The notes under the pieces: generated by a model
Database searches by the model: none
The model's input: only the letters and a program-made list of their open reading frames with translations
What the model was told of the DNA's origin: nothing
NCBI GenBank assembly: GCA_016124535.1
Contig: WGNK01000002.1
Location: 124,001 to 188,000 of the forward strand
Direction: 5' to 3'
From: Azospirillum sp.
GTDB lineage: Bacteria > Pseudomonadota > Alphaproteobacteria > Azospirillales > Azospirillaceae
Length of the DNA: 64,000 bases
Made by a program: the position numbers and the translations under genes
Shown: positions 56,720 to 64,000 of the stretch, piece after piece
Numbering within the stretch: position 1 is the first letter of the stretch
Layout: every line of letters begins with the position of its first letter

Positions 56720-56985
56720 CGGCGGAGATCTCCCTGGATTTTGGCTCACCGGTTCGCCTCGCCAAATGCTCAATGGCACCGCCGATCATAGCGACGCGGG
56801 GGCGATCGACGCAAGACCGCACAGCCGCTCCCGTCCGGCGGGCGACAAGAATTGCCTTAATTTTAGGCTTTTGCTCGCGACCCGACCCTGGGTGGTGCAC
56901 AAGGGCTAGGCGAACTCGCCCTGCTCGGGCGCACCGGCAACACGATCAAGTGGATTCTTCTACCCCATACCCCTGAACGACAGTC

Positions 56986-57001
56986 TGGCACGGCTCTTGC
57001 C
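56986..57001 (+). promoter_or_regulatory. Sigma-54 promoter of urtA
   Basis: TGGCACGGCTCTTGCC matches TGGCAC-N5-TTGCA with only the last base differing, and correct 10-nt GG-GC spacing. It lies 59-74 bp upstream of urtA. NtrC-type control under nitrogen limitation is expected. A partial IHF-like sequence (GATCAAGTGGATT, from about 56944) lies upstream; no clear NtrC palindrome was found. The remaining gap 56780-56985 shows nothing else. Confidence 0.88.
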
Positions 57002-57059
57002 AAAGCAGGATGTCCGTCTTGCGCTGCAGCATGACGCCAGACCAAAAGGGAGAGGTTAT

Positions 57060-58355
57060 ATGGGTTTTAAATCAATAGGTTGGAGGAAATTGACCCTCGC
57101 CGGTGCCGTTGCCGGCCTGGCTCTGGCCGGCGGCCCCGCCGCGGCCGAGGACACCATCAAGGTCGGCGTCCTGCATTCGCTGAGTGGCACGATGGCGATC
57201 AGCGAGACCACGCTCAAGGACACCATCTTGATGATGGTGGACGATCTCAACAAGAAGGGCGGTCTGCTCGGCAAGAAGGTGGAAGCGGTGGTGGTGGATC
57301 CCGCCTCCAACTGGCCGCTGTTCGCCGAAAAGGCGCGTGAGTTGATCTCGCGCGATCATGTCGCTGCGGTGTTCGGCTGCTGGACCTCGGTGTCGCGCAA
57401 GTCGGTTCTGCCGGTGTTCGAGGAACTCAACGGCCTGTTGTTTTACCCGGTCCAGTACGAGGGCGAGGAAAGCTCCAAGAACGTCTTTTACACCGGTGCG
57501 GCGCCCAATCAGCAGGCGATCCCGGCGGTTGAATATTTGATGAGCAAAGAAGGCGGTTCGGTCAAGCGCTGGGTTCTGGCCGGCACCGATTACGTCTATC
57601 CGCGCACCACCAACAAGATCCTCGAAGCCTTCCTTCTGTCCAAGGGCGTCAAGAAGGAAGACATCATGATCAACTACACGCCGTTCGGTCATTCCGACTG
57701 GCAGACCATTGTCGCCGAGATCAAGCGCTTTGCGTCCGCCGGCAAGAAGACCGCGGTGGTGTCGACGATCAATGGCGATGCCAACGTGCCGTTCTACAAG
57801 GAACTCGGCAACCAGGGCATCAAGGCGACCGACATTCCGGTGGTCGCGTTCTCGGTCGGCGAAGAAGAACTGGCCGGCATCGATACCAAGCCGCTGGTCG
57901 GCCATCTGGCCGCCTGGAACTACTTCATGTCGGTCAACAACCCCGACAACAAGGCGTTCATCAAGCAGTGGCAGACCTACATCAAGAATCCCAAGCGGGT
58001 GACCAACGACCCGATGGAAGCCCATTACATCGGCTTCAAGATGTGGACCCAGGCGGTGCTGCAGGCCGGGACCACCGATGTCGATGCGGTGCGCCAGGCG
58101 ATGTACGGCCAGAAGGTGAAGTCGCCGTCGGGCTATGACATCGTGATGAACACCAACCACCACCTGTCCAAGCCGGTGATGATCGGTGAGATCCAAGCCA
58201 ACGGCCAGTTCGAAATCGTATGGCAGACCAAGGGCCCGATCAAGGCGCAGGCGTGGAGCCCGTATATTCCGGAGTCCGCGAAGCTGACCGCCGACTGGAC
58301 CTTCCCCTGGGTCTGCGGCAACTGCACCGCGCCGAAGTACAAGAGCTACCAGTAA
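57060..58355 (+). CDS. urtA: Urea ABC transporter substrate-binding protein UrtA
   Basis: 431-aa periplasmic binding protein of the urea importer. Signal peptide about 29 residues ending AAAED. IKVGVLHSLSGTMAISETTL, AVFGCWTSVSRKSVLPVFEE, LLFYPVQYEGEESS and VVAFSVGEEELAGIDTK are the UrtA-type motifs that separate it from LivK. ATG 57060 has GGAGAGG about 5 nt upstream. First gene of urtABCDE, behind a sigma-54 promoter. Confidence 0.96.
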   Translation: MGFKSIGWRKLTLAGAVAGLALAGGPAAAEDTIKVGVLHSLSGTMAISETTLKDTILMMVDDLNKKGGLLGKKVEAVVVDPASNWPLFAEKARELISRDHVAAVFGCWTSVSRKSVLPVFEELNGLLFYPVQYEGEESSKNVFYTGAAPNQQAIPAVEYLMSKEGGSVKRWVLAGTDYVYPRTTNKILEAFLLSKGVKKEDIMINYTPFGHSDWQTIVAEIKRFASAGKKTAVVSTINGDANVPFYKELGNQGIKATDIPVVAFSVGEEELAGIDTKPLVGHLAAWNYFMSVNNPDNKAFIKQWQTYIKNPKRVTNDPMEAHYIGFKMWTQAVLQAGTTDVDAVRQAMYGQKVKSPSGYDIVMNTNHHLSKPVMIGEIQANGQFEIVWQTKGPIKAQAWSPYIPESAKLTADWTFPWVCGNCTAPKYKSYQ

Positions 58356-58376
58356 TCACTGTACCCTGGGCCGGCT

Positions 58377-58454
58377 CCCCGCTCCCTTCCCCACCTCTCG
58401 CCGGGGAGCGGGCGAATGCCGGCCCCAAAGCCCCTCTCCCTTCGGGGAGAGGGG
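58377..58454. repeat. REP-like hairpin pair between urtA and urtB
   Basis: 58378-58412: 8-bp stem CCCGCTCC/GGAGCGGG. 58431-58454: perfect 10-bp stem CCCCTCTCCC/GGGAGAGGGG with a TTCG tetraloop. The second stem recurs at 37371-37397. Likely mRNA-stabilising or attenuating, raising UrtA over the membrane parts. Confidence 0.75.
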
Positions 58455-58510
58455 TCGGGGTGCGGGAAACAGCCCGAAGACATCCCGTCGCACGACCTCC
58501 TGAAGAACCC

Positions 58511-60181
58511 GTGGGAATCTCCGCCGTGCTGCACCGATCGCTCCCCTGTTTCCTTGCCCTGTTCGCCGCCCTGGCATTCCTGGGGTTAGCCGCGCCGGCA
58601 TGCGCCGCTTCCGACGCGGATCTGGCCGCCGCGGTCGCCAAGCTGGGCGAGCCCGGCTTCTCCGAGAAGCTGGAGGCGATCGAGACGCTGGCGACCCTCG
58701 GTGACACCCGTGCGGTTCCGGCGCTGCAGGCGTTGACCGACGGCAATCTCTATCTCCGCGACGCCGACAATCTGCTCGTGGTCGCCACCGAAGGCGATCC
58801 CGACTATCGGCTGAGCGATCCGCTGACCGGAGCCGCCCTGGGCAGCGCCGGCTTCGCCGAGCTCAGCCGGGTGATCGCCAATAACCGCCTGCGCTCAGCC
58901 ATCCATACCGCGCTGGCCAAGCTGCAGATCGGCGACCCGGACCCAACCCGGCGCCTCGCCGCCGCCCAGGAGATCGCCCGCGACAACGCACCCGAGACCG
59001 CGGCGCTGCTGAGCGAGGTCCTGGAACACGAAACCAATGCCGGGGTGCGCGCCGCGATCGCGATCTCCCTGGCCAAGATCAATCTGTCGAGCGAGCTTCC
59101 GGCCGAGCGTCTGGCGGCGCTGAAAAAGCTGTCGGACACCCTGACGCTGGAGGTCCGGACGCTGCTGGCGCCGTTGACCAGCGCCAATAGCGACGGCAGC
59201 TTCGCCGAGCCGGACCCGACGGTGCGCAAGGAGGCCAGCCTGCTGGTGTCGCGGATCGACCGTCGCCTGGTCCTGCAGGACCTGGCGCTCAACCTGTTCC
59301 AGGGCATCAGCCTGGGTTCGGTATTGCTGCTGGCGGCGGTTGGCCTGGCGATCACCTTCGGCGTCATGGGCGTGATCAACATGGCCCATGGCGAGATGAT
59401 CATGCTGGGCGCCTATACCGCGTTTTGCGTCCAGGAAGCCTTCCGCATGTGGCTGCCCGAAAGCGTCTTCGGGCTCTATCTGATCGTCTCGATCCCGGCG
59501 GCTTTCGTGGTCGCAGGCCTGGTCGGCATCGCGCTGGAGCGCGGCATCATCCGTTTCCTTTACGGCCGGCCACTGGAGACCCTGCTCGCGACCTGGGGCA
59601 TCAGCCTGATCCTGCAGCAGGTGGTCCGCTCGGTATTTGGCGCGCCCAACCGCGAGGTCTCCAACCCGGCCTGGATGACCGGCGCGTTCGAGCCCTTGCC
59701 CGGCATGGTGCTGACCTGGAACCGCATCTCGATCATCCTGTTTGCGCTCGCCGTGCTGGTCGCGATCGGGCTCCTGATGCGCTTCACCAGCTATGGCCTG
59801 CAGATGCGCGCGGTGACCCAGAACCGGCCGATGGCCGCCGCCATGGGGATCCCGTCGGGCTGGGTCGATGCGCTGACCTTCGGGCTCGGTTCGGGCATCG
59901 CCGGGGTCGCCGGGGTGGCACTGAGCCAAGTCGGCAATGTCAGCCCCAATCTCGGCCAGACCTACATCGTCGATAGTTTCATGGTGGTGGTATTCGGCGG
60001 GGTCGGAAGCCTGTGGGGCGTGCTCGCCGGGGCGATGAGCCTGGGCATCGTCAATAAAATCCTGGAGCCCTATGCCGGCGCCATGCTGGGCAAAATCCTG
60101 GTGCTGGTCTTGCTGATCCTGTTCATCCAGAAGCGCCCGCGCGGCCTGTTCGCGCTGCGCGGCCGCGCAGCGGAGGCTTGA
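58511..60181 (+). CDS. urtB: Urea ABC transporter permease UrtB
   Basis: 556-aa long-form UrtB. N-terminal signal-like segment (LPCFLALFAALAFLGLAA), a periplasmic helical domain (about 35-250, HEAT-like with KLEAIETLATLGDTRAVPAL), then the LivH-like permease (ITFGVMGVINMAHGEMIMLG, FGGVGSLWGVLAGAMS). The N-terminal domain is typical of UrtB in many proteobacteria. Start GTG 58511 or GTG 58526; neither has a strong Shine-Dalgarno. The gap to urtA (155 nt) holds hairpins. Confidence 0.93.
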   Translation: MGISAVLHRSLPCFLALFAALAFLGLAAPACAASDADLAAAVAKLGEPGFSEKLEAIETLATLGDTRAVPALQALTDGNLYLRDADNLLVVATEGDPDYRLSDPLTGAALGSAGFAELSRVIANNRLRSAIHTALAKLQIGDPDPTRRLAAAQEIARDNAPETAALLSEVLEHETNAGVRAAIAISLAKINLSSELPAERLAALKKLSDTLTLEVRTLLAPLTSANSDGSFAEPDPTVRKEASLLVSRIDRRLVLQDLALNLFQGISLGSVLLLAAVGLAITFGVMGVINMAHGEMIMLGAYTAFCVQEAFRMWLPESVFGLYLIVSIPAAFVVAGLVGIALERGIIRFLYGRPLETLLATWGISLILQQVVRSVFGAPNREVSNPAWMTGAFEPLPGMVLTWNRISIILFALAVLVAIGLLMRFTSYGLQMRAVTQNRPMAAAMGIPSGWVDALTFGLGSGIAGVAGVALSQVGNVSPNLGQTYIVDSFMVVVFGGVGSLWGVLAGAMSLGIVNKILEPYAGAMLGKILVLVLLILFIQKRPRGLFALRGRAAEA

Positions 60182-60230
60182 CGATGACTGCCCCGCTCAT
60201 TCGCCCCGTCCGCAACCCCAAGGCCCGCCG

Positions 60231-61382
60231 ATGACCCGTCTGTTCCGCATTCAATCCAAGGCCGGGTGGGCGGCCTTCGTGGTGATCTTCGGCATCGCCC
60301 TGGTCGCGGTGCCCTGGCTCAACCTGATGATCCCGGTGGACTCGCCCTATCATCTGCCCGACTACATGGTCAGCCTGCTCGGCAAATATCTCTGCTATGC
60401 CCTGCTCGCGCTCAGCCTCGACCTGGTCTGGGGCTATGCCGGTGCGCTCAGCCTCGGCCATGGCGCCTTCTTCGCGCTCGGCGGCTATTGCATGGGCATG
60501 CATCTGATGCGTCAGATCGGCACCCGCGGCGTCTACGGCAACGCCGACCTGCCCGACTTCATGGTCTTCCTCAATTGGAAGGAACTGCCCTGGTACTGGT
60601 TCGGCTTCGACCACTTCGCCTTTGCCATGGTCATGGTGGTGCTGGTGCCGGGAGTGCTGGCCTTCGTATTCGGCTGGTTCGCCTTTCGCTCGCGGATCAC
60701 CGGGGTCTATTTCTCGATCATCACCCAGGCGATGCTGTTCGCCTTCATGCTCGCCTTCTTCCGCAACGAGATGGGGTTCGGCGGCAATAACGGCCTGACC
60801 GATTTCAAGGATCTGTTGGGCTATGATCTGCACGATCAGTCCACCCGGGTCGGGCTCTATGTCGCCTCGGTGGTGCTGTTGGCCTGCGGCTTCCTGATCG
60901 GCCGTTTCATCTCCAGCTCCAAGCTGGGCCGGGTGCTGGTGGCGATCCGCGATGCCGAGAGCCGGGTGCGGTTCCTTGGCTATTCGGTGACCAATGCCAA
61001 GCTGTTCGCCTTCACGATCTCGGCGGTGCTGGCGGGACTGGCCGGCGCGCTCTACGTGCCCCAGGTCGGCATCATCAACCCCAGCGAATTCTCGCCGGCC
61101 AATTCGATCGAGGTCGCGGTGTGGGTCGCGGTCGGCGGTCGCGGCACTCTGTTCGGCGCCATCCTGGGCGCCTTCGCGATCAACGGCGCCAAGAGCTATT
61201 TCACCGGTGCTGCCCCGGAAATCTGGCTGTTCTTCTTAGGCGCGCTGTTCATCGGAGTCACGCTGCTGATGCCCAAGGGCATTCTGGGGCTGGCGTCCGG
61301 TCTGGCCGCCCGGTTGAAACGCCCCCCCGCCGCCACACCACAACAGGAGACCGCCCTGGTGGCGGGCCGCGAACATGCCTGA
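60231..61382 (+). CDS. urtC: Urea ABC transporter permease UrtC
   Basis: 383-aa LivM-type permease with about 10 helices. LVWGYAGALSLGHGAFFALG and GVYFSIITQAMLFAFMLAF are family motifs; VAVGGRGTLFGAILGAF follows. The 8-nt overlap with urtD couples their translation. Starts 49 nt after urtB. Confidence 0.95.
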   Translation: MTRLFRIQSKAGWAAFVVIFGIALVAVPWLNLMIPVDSPYHLPDYMVSLLGKYLCYALLALSLDLVWGYAGALSLGHGAFFALGGYCMGMHLMRQIGTRGVYGNADLPDFMVFLNWKELPWYWFGFDHFAFAMVMVVLVPGVLAFVFGWFAFRSRITGVYFSIITQAMLFAFMLAFFRNEMGFGGNNGLTDFKDLLGYDLHDQSTRVGLYVASVVLLACGFLIGRFISSSKLGRVLVAIRDAESRVRFLGYSVTNAKLFAFTISAVLAGLAGALYVPQVGIINPSEFSPANSIEVAVWVAVGGRGTLFGAILGAFAINGAKSYFTGAAPEIWLFFLGALFIGVTLLMPKGILGLASGLAARLKRPPAATPQQETALVAGREHA

Positions 61383-62217
61383 CGCCGATACCGTTCCGGC
61401 CGCCGCGGCGCCCGCCCCCGCGAATAAATCCCGGGGCCGCAACACCCGGGTCAGCGAGGCCAAGGCCAGGTTGGCGGCCAATACCATCCTCTATGTCGAC
61501 GGGGTCACCGTCGCCTTCGATGGCTTCCGCGCCCTGAACGAGCTCAGCCTGTTCATCGAGAAGGGCGAGCTGCGCACCATTATCGGCCCCAACGGTGCCG
61601 GCAAGACCACCATGATGGACGTGGTCACCGGCAAGACCAGGCCGGACAAGGGCGACGTGCTGTTCGACGAAGGCTCGGTCGACCTGACCCGGCTGGACGA
61701 GGCGGCGATCGCCAATCTCGGCATCGGCCGCAAATTCCAGAAGCCGACGGTGTTCGAGCACCTGACCGTGTTCGAGAACCTGGAACTGGCGCTGAAGACC
61801 GACCGGCGCATCCTGGCCACGCTGCTGTTTCGCCTCGGCGCCGCCCAGGCGCGCCGGATCGACGAGACTATGGGACTGATCGGGCTCGGCGACCGCCGTT
61901 CGGCCCGGGCCGGCACGCTCAGCCACGGTCAGAAGCAATGGCTGGAGATCGGCATGCTGCTGATGCAGGAGCCCCAGCTGCTGCTGCTCGACGAGCCGGT
62001 CGCCGGCATGACCGACCACGAGACCGAGGCGACCGCCGAGATGCTGCTCGACATCGCCAGGGAGCGTTCGGTGATCGTGGTCGAGCACGATATGGAGTTC
62101 GTGCGCCGCCTGGGCGCCAAGGTCACCGTGCTCCACGAGGGCAGCGTGCTTGCGGAGGGCTCGATCGACTATGTCCAGAACGATGCCCGCGTGATTGAAG
62201 TCTATCTGGGACGGTGA
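61375..62217 (+). CDS. urtD: Urea ABC transporter ATP-binding protein UrtD
   Basis: 280-aa ATPase. An N-terminal extension of about 35 residues (Ala/Pro and basic) precedes the ABC domain. Walker A GPNGAGKT, LSHGQKQWLEIGMLL signature, LLLLDEPVAGM, EHDMEFV. The signature reads LSHGQ as usual for UrtD. Overlaps urtC and leaves 7 nt to urtE. Confidence 0.95.
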   Translation: MPDADTVPAAAAPAPANKSRGRNTRVSEAKARLAANTILYVDGVTVAFDGFRALNELSLFIEKGELRTIIGPNGAGKTTMMDVVTGKTRPDKGDVLFDEGSVDLTRLDEAAIANLGIGRKFQKPTVFEHLTVFENLELALKTDRRILATLLFRLGAAQARRIDETMGLIGLGDRRSARAGTLSHGQKQWLEIGMLLMQEPQLLLLDEPVAGMTDHETEATAEMLLDIARERSVIVVEHDMEFVRRLGAKVTVLHEGSVLAEGSIDYVQNDARVIEVYLGR

Positions 62218-62224
62218 ACCGGCG

Positions 62225-62920
62225 ATGCTCAAGGTCGAAGACGTCAATCTCTACTACGGCGCCAGCCATGCCCTGCGCGGCGTCTCGCTCGAGGCCCGGA
62301 AGGGGGCGGTCACCTGCCTGCTGGGGCGCAACGGCGTCGGCAAATCGAGCCTGCTGCGCTCGGTTCTGGGATTGGAAACGATCCGCAGCGGCAAGGTCGA
62401 ATGGGAGGGCGGCGAGATCACCCGGCTGCCGGTCCATGTTCGCGCCCGCCGCGGCATCGCCTATGTCCCGCAAGGCCGCGATATTTTTCCCAGACTGACG
62501 GTGCTCGAAAACCTGAAAACCGGTTTTGCGCCGCTGGCCAAGGGACTGCGCACCATCCCCGACGAGATTTTCGAGCTTTTCCCGGTGCTGAGAGACATGC
62601 TGCACCGGCGTGGCGGCGATCTTTCCGGCGGCCAGCAGCAGCAATTGGCGATCGGCCGCGCCCTGGTCACCCGGCCGCGCCTGCTGATCCTCGACGAGCC
62701 GACCGAGGGCATCCAGCCCTCGATCATCAAGCTGATCGAAACCGTGATCCGCAAGCTGGCCGGCCGCGGCGACATGGCGATCCTGCTGGTCGAACAGTAT
62801 TTTGAATTCGCACGCGACCTGGCGGATGAGTACGCCGTGATGGAACGCGGCGAAGTCGTTCTCGCCGGCGCCGGCAAGGAGATGGTCGAGGCGGATGTCC
62901 GGCGCTATCTGACGGTGTAG
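62225..62920 (+). CDS. urtE: Urea ABC transporter ATP-binding protein UrtE
   Basis: 231-aa ATPase. Walker A GRNGVGKSS, signature LSGGQQQQLAIGRAL, Walker B LLILDEPTEGIQ, EQYFEFA. The GIQPSII motif after Walker B is typical of UrtE. Last gene of the operon; no terminator visible after it. Urease genes often follow urt in relatives but are not in this window. Confidence 0.95.
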   Translation: MLKVEDVNLYYGASHALRGVSLEARKGAVTCLLGRNGVGKSSLLRSVLGLETIRSGKVEWEGGEITRLPVHVRARRGIAYVPQGRDIFPRLTVLENLKTGFAPLAKGLRTIPDEIFELFPVLRDMLHRRGGDLSGGQQQQLAIGRALVTRPRLLILDEPTEGIQPSIIKLIETVIRKLAGRGDMAILLVEQYFEFARDLADEYAVMERGEVVLAGAGKEMVEADVRRYLTV

Positions 62921-63674
62921 ACCGCACCCCAGGCCGCGTCAGCTGGCCGGGACTGTGGAGCCCCGCCCAAATTCGGTGCCGCTACCGAAAGCGAGAATGC
63001 GGCAAATGCCCGAGCCGGCGAAGGCCGCACGGGAGAGTCGCGCCCGCTCGAACCTCCGGCCACGCGGCGGCCGATTTTGACCCGTCCCGGCCGCCCGAAC
63101 CGGCGGCGTGCTTGATCGCGGCATCGCCGAACAGAACCCCACCGGCAAGGCCCACGGACTTTCGGCCAGGCTGCGCGGGCAATCGCCGCCGTCCCTCCTC
63201 GTCTCTGCCCTTCCGGCTGCGCATCCAGGGGGCCAAGCTCCGGCGCGGCGCGGCCCCCAAAGTGGCGGCGGGAAGGTGGCGCAGGCGGTCTCCGCGAAAC
63301 GGAGGCTTGTCAAAAAGCGGCGGTCAACGCCATCTCTATCGCATCGGTCGCTCGTCCCGCCTCCGGTTTCGCTGTCATGTCCTGGGGGAGCAGCGGGCAG
63401 AAGGCGGCAAAGGACGGCTCAGCGAATAGGTTTTCGTGGAGCTGGCACGGTTGCGGCGCGGATGATTCCTACTCTTCGGCGTCGCGATTCATGCAATAGT
63501 ACGCGGAAAATTGTTAGGGTGGGCCGGTGCCGGCGGTCAATTCGGCGTGTCTTGACGCCATCGGCTCCGGCTTTCCTTCAGCATTTCTTAGGAATTGTTG
63601 TAATCTATCTGAGATGGCCGGCGCAGACCACGGCGTCCGCGCTAATTCCTTCCGGAGTATCCTCGGGCGCCCCA
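62921..63674. other. Intergenic region after urtE
   Basis: No gene supported. Open frames here (for example 63112-63429 on the plus strand) have arginine/serine-rich shadow composition. AT content rises from about 63470, where the promoter of the downstream pentapeptide gene probably lies; no clean boxes were identified. No T-tailed hairpin follows urtE. Confidence 0.4.
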
Positions 63675-64000
63675 ATGCCGACCTTTCTGCCCGCGCCGTC
63701 CCAGCCGTCCAGCGCGTCGCCGGTCAATGCATCGGTCGACAAGATCGACCTGCCGCGCGACCGGCTGACCCAGGCCGAGCTTGATCGCATCCTTGACCGC
63801 CATGCCGGCTATCTCAAGCGACGCGCCGGCGGCGTCCGCGCCAATCTGAAGCTGCGCGATCTGTCCTATCTCAATCTGGAAGGCCGCGACCTGTCGGACT
63901 CGGATCTCAGCGGCGCCAAACTTTACGGCTGTACGCTGCGCAATACCAAGCTGATCGGCGCCAATCTGTTCGCGGTCGACCTCCGGCTGGCCGACATGCG
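63675..64000 (+). CDS. Pentapeptide-repeat protein, N-terminal part
   Basis: 108 complete codons to the window edge. Start MPTFLPAPSQPSSASPVNAS (Ser/Pro-rich), then LTQAELDRILDRHAGYLKRR, then pentapeptide units LSYLNLEGRDLSDSDLSGAK and ANLFAVDLRLADM. The repeat fold is the same beta-helix as in the NTPase at 54-57 kb but less regular. The C-terminus, which would decide its function, lies outside the window. Confidence 0.8.
   Translation, partial: MPTFLPAPSQPSSASPVNASVDKIDLPRDRLTQAELDRILDRHAGYLKRRAGGVRANLKLRDLSYLNLEGRDLSDSDLSGAKLYGCTLRNTKLIGANLFAVDLRLADM

Noticed and set aside
54392..56791. A 799-codon plus-strand frame opposite the NACHT-like gene
   Set aside because: No motif; the minus strand has intact Walker A/B and pentapeptide repeats.

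Overview
The window is GC-rich, tightly packed DNA from a free-living, nitrogen-fixing alphaproteobacterium. Rhodospirillales (the Azospirillum/Rhodospirillum/Magnetospirillum neighbourhood) is the best guess. The basis is a nif operon ending in draG, an HprK-RapZ-EIIA(man)-HPr-EI regulatory phosphotransfer cluster, a b558-type succinate dehydrogenase, a DUF1674 protein, a ComF/GrxC/nitrilase neighbourhood, and frequent GTG/TTG starts. The assignment is inference from gene content; no taxonomic marker such as 16S rRNA is present.

Layout. 1-1034: start of a succinate dehydrogenase operon (minus strand, cut by the window edge). 1.6-4.2 kb: a MarC-type membrane protein and malonyl-CoA decarboxylase. 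4.6-5.7 kb: tRNA-Met(CAT), a decayed tyrosine-recombinase tail beside it, a gene-free stretch, and a cluster of hairpins with oppositely oriented terminators. 5.75-11.9 kb: a minus-strand operon joining a glutamine-synthetase-like ligase to a branched-chain/amide-type ABC transporter whose two permeases are fused. 12-16 kb: a hybrid histidine kinase with a PhnD-like periplasmic partner. 16-19.8 kb: MFS carrier, HtpX protease, DUF1674, a nuclease and an SH3-like secreted protein. 19.9-23.9 kb: the PTS regulatory operon.

24-26.4 kb holds a glycosyltransferase and an LprI/DUF3298 secreted protein. 26.5-32.9 kb is the nif block, read on the minus strand as nifB-fdxN-LRV protein-nifZ-nifS-nifT-SIR2-like-draG. 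It is driven by a recognisable sigma-54 promoter with an IHF site and two NifA boxes. 33.3-36.2 kb is a two-gene pelF-pelG unit on the plus strand. 36.4-37.3 kb is a ferredoxin-ferritin fusion with its own sigma-54 promoter, followed by a terminator and acnA (37.5-40.3 kb). 40.8-44.8 kb has a DJ-1-like protein lacking its cysteine, ComF, glutaredoxin, nitrilase and a DUF3095 protein. 45-49.9 kb has an alanine-zipper lipoprotein, an L,D-transpeptidase, a small secreted protein, a PabB-PabC fusion and a membrane HD-GYP protein. 50.2-54 kb has a response-regulator HD-GYP protein and a DUF4139 protein.

54.1-56.7 kb encodes a STAND/NACHT-type NTPase with C-terminal pentapeptide repeats, the best candidate here for an under-described defence or signalling protein. 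57-62.9 kb is the urtABCDE urea transporter with a near-perfect sigma-54 promoter and hairpins between urtA and urtB. The window ends inside another pentapeptide-repeat protein.

Theme: nitrogen economy. N2 fixation genes (nif, draG), nitrogen scavenging (urt, the glutamine-synthetase-like transporter operon, a nitrilase) and a nitrogen-type PTS relay lie together, and three sigma-54 promoters (nifB, the ferredoxin-ferritin gene, urtA) suggest coordinated NifA/NtrC control.
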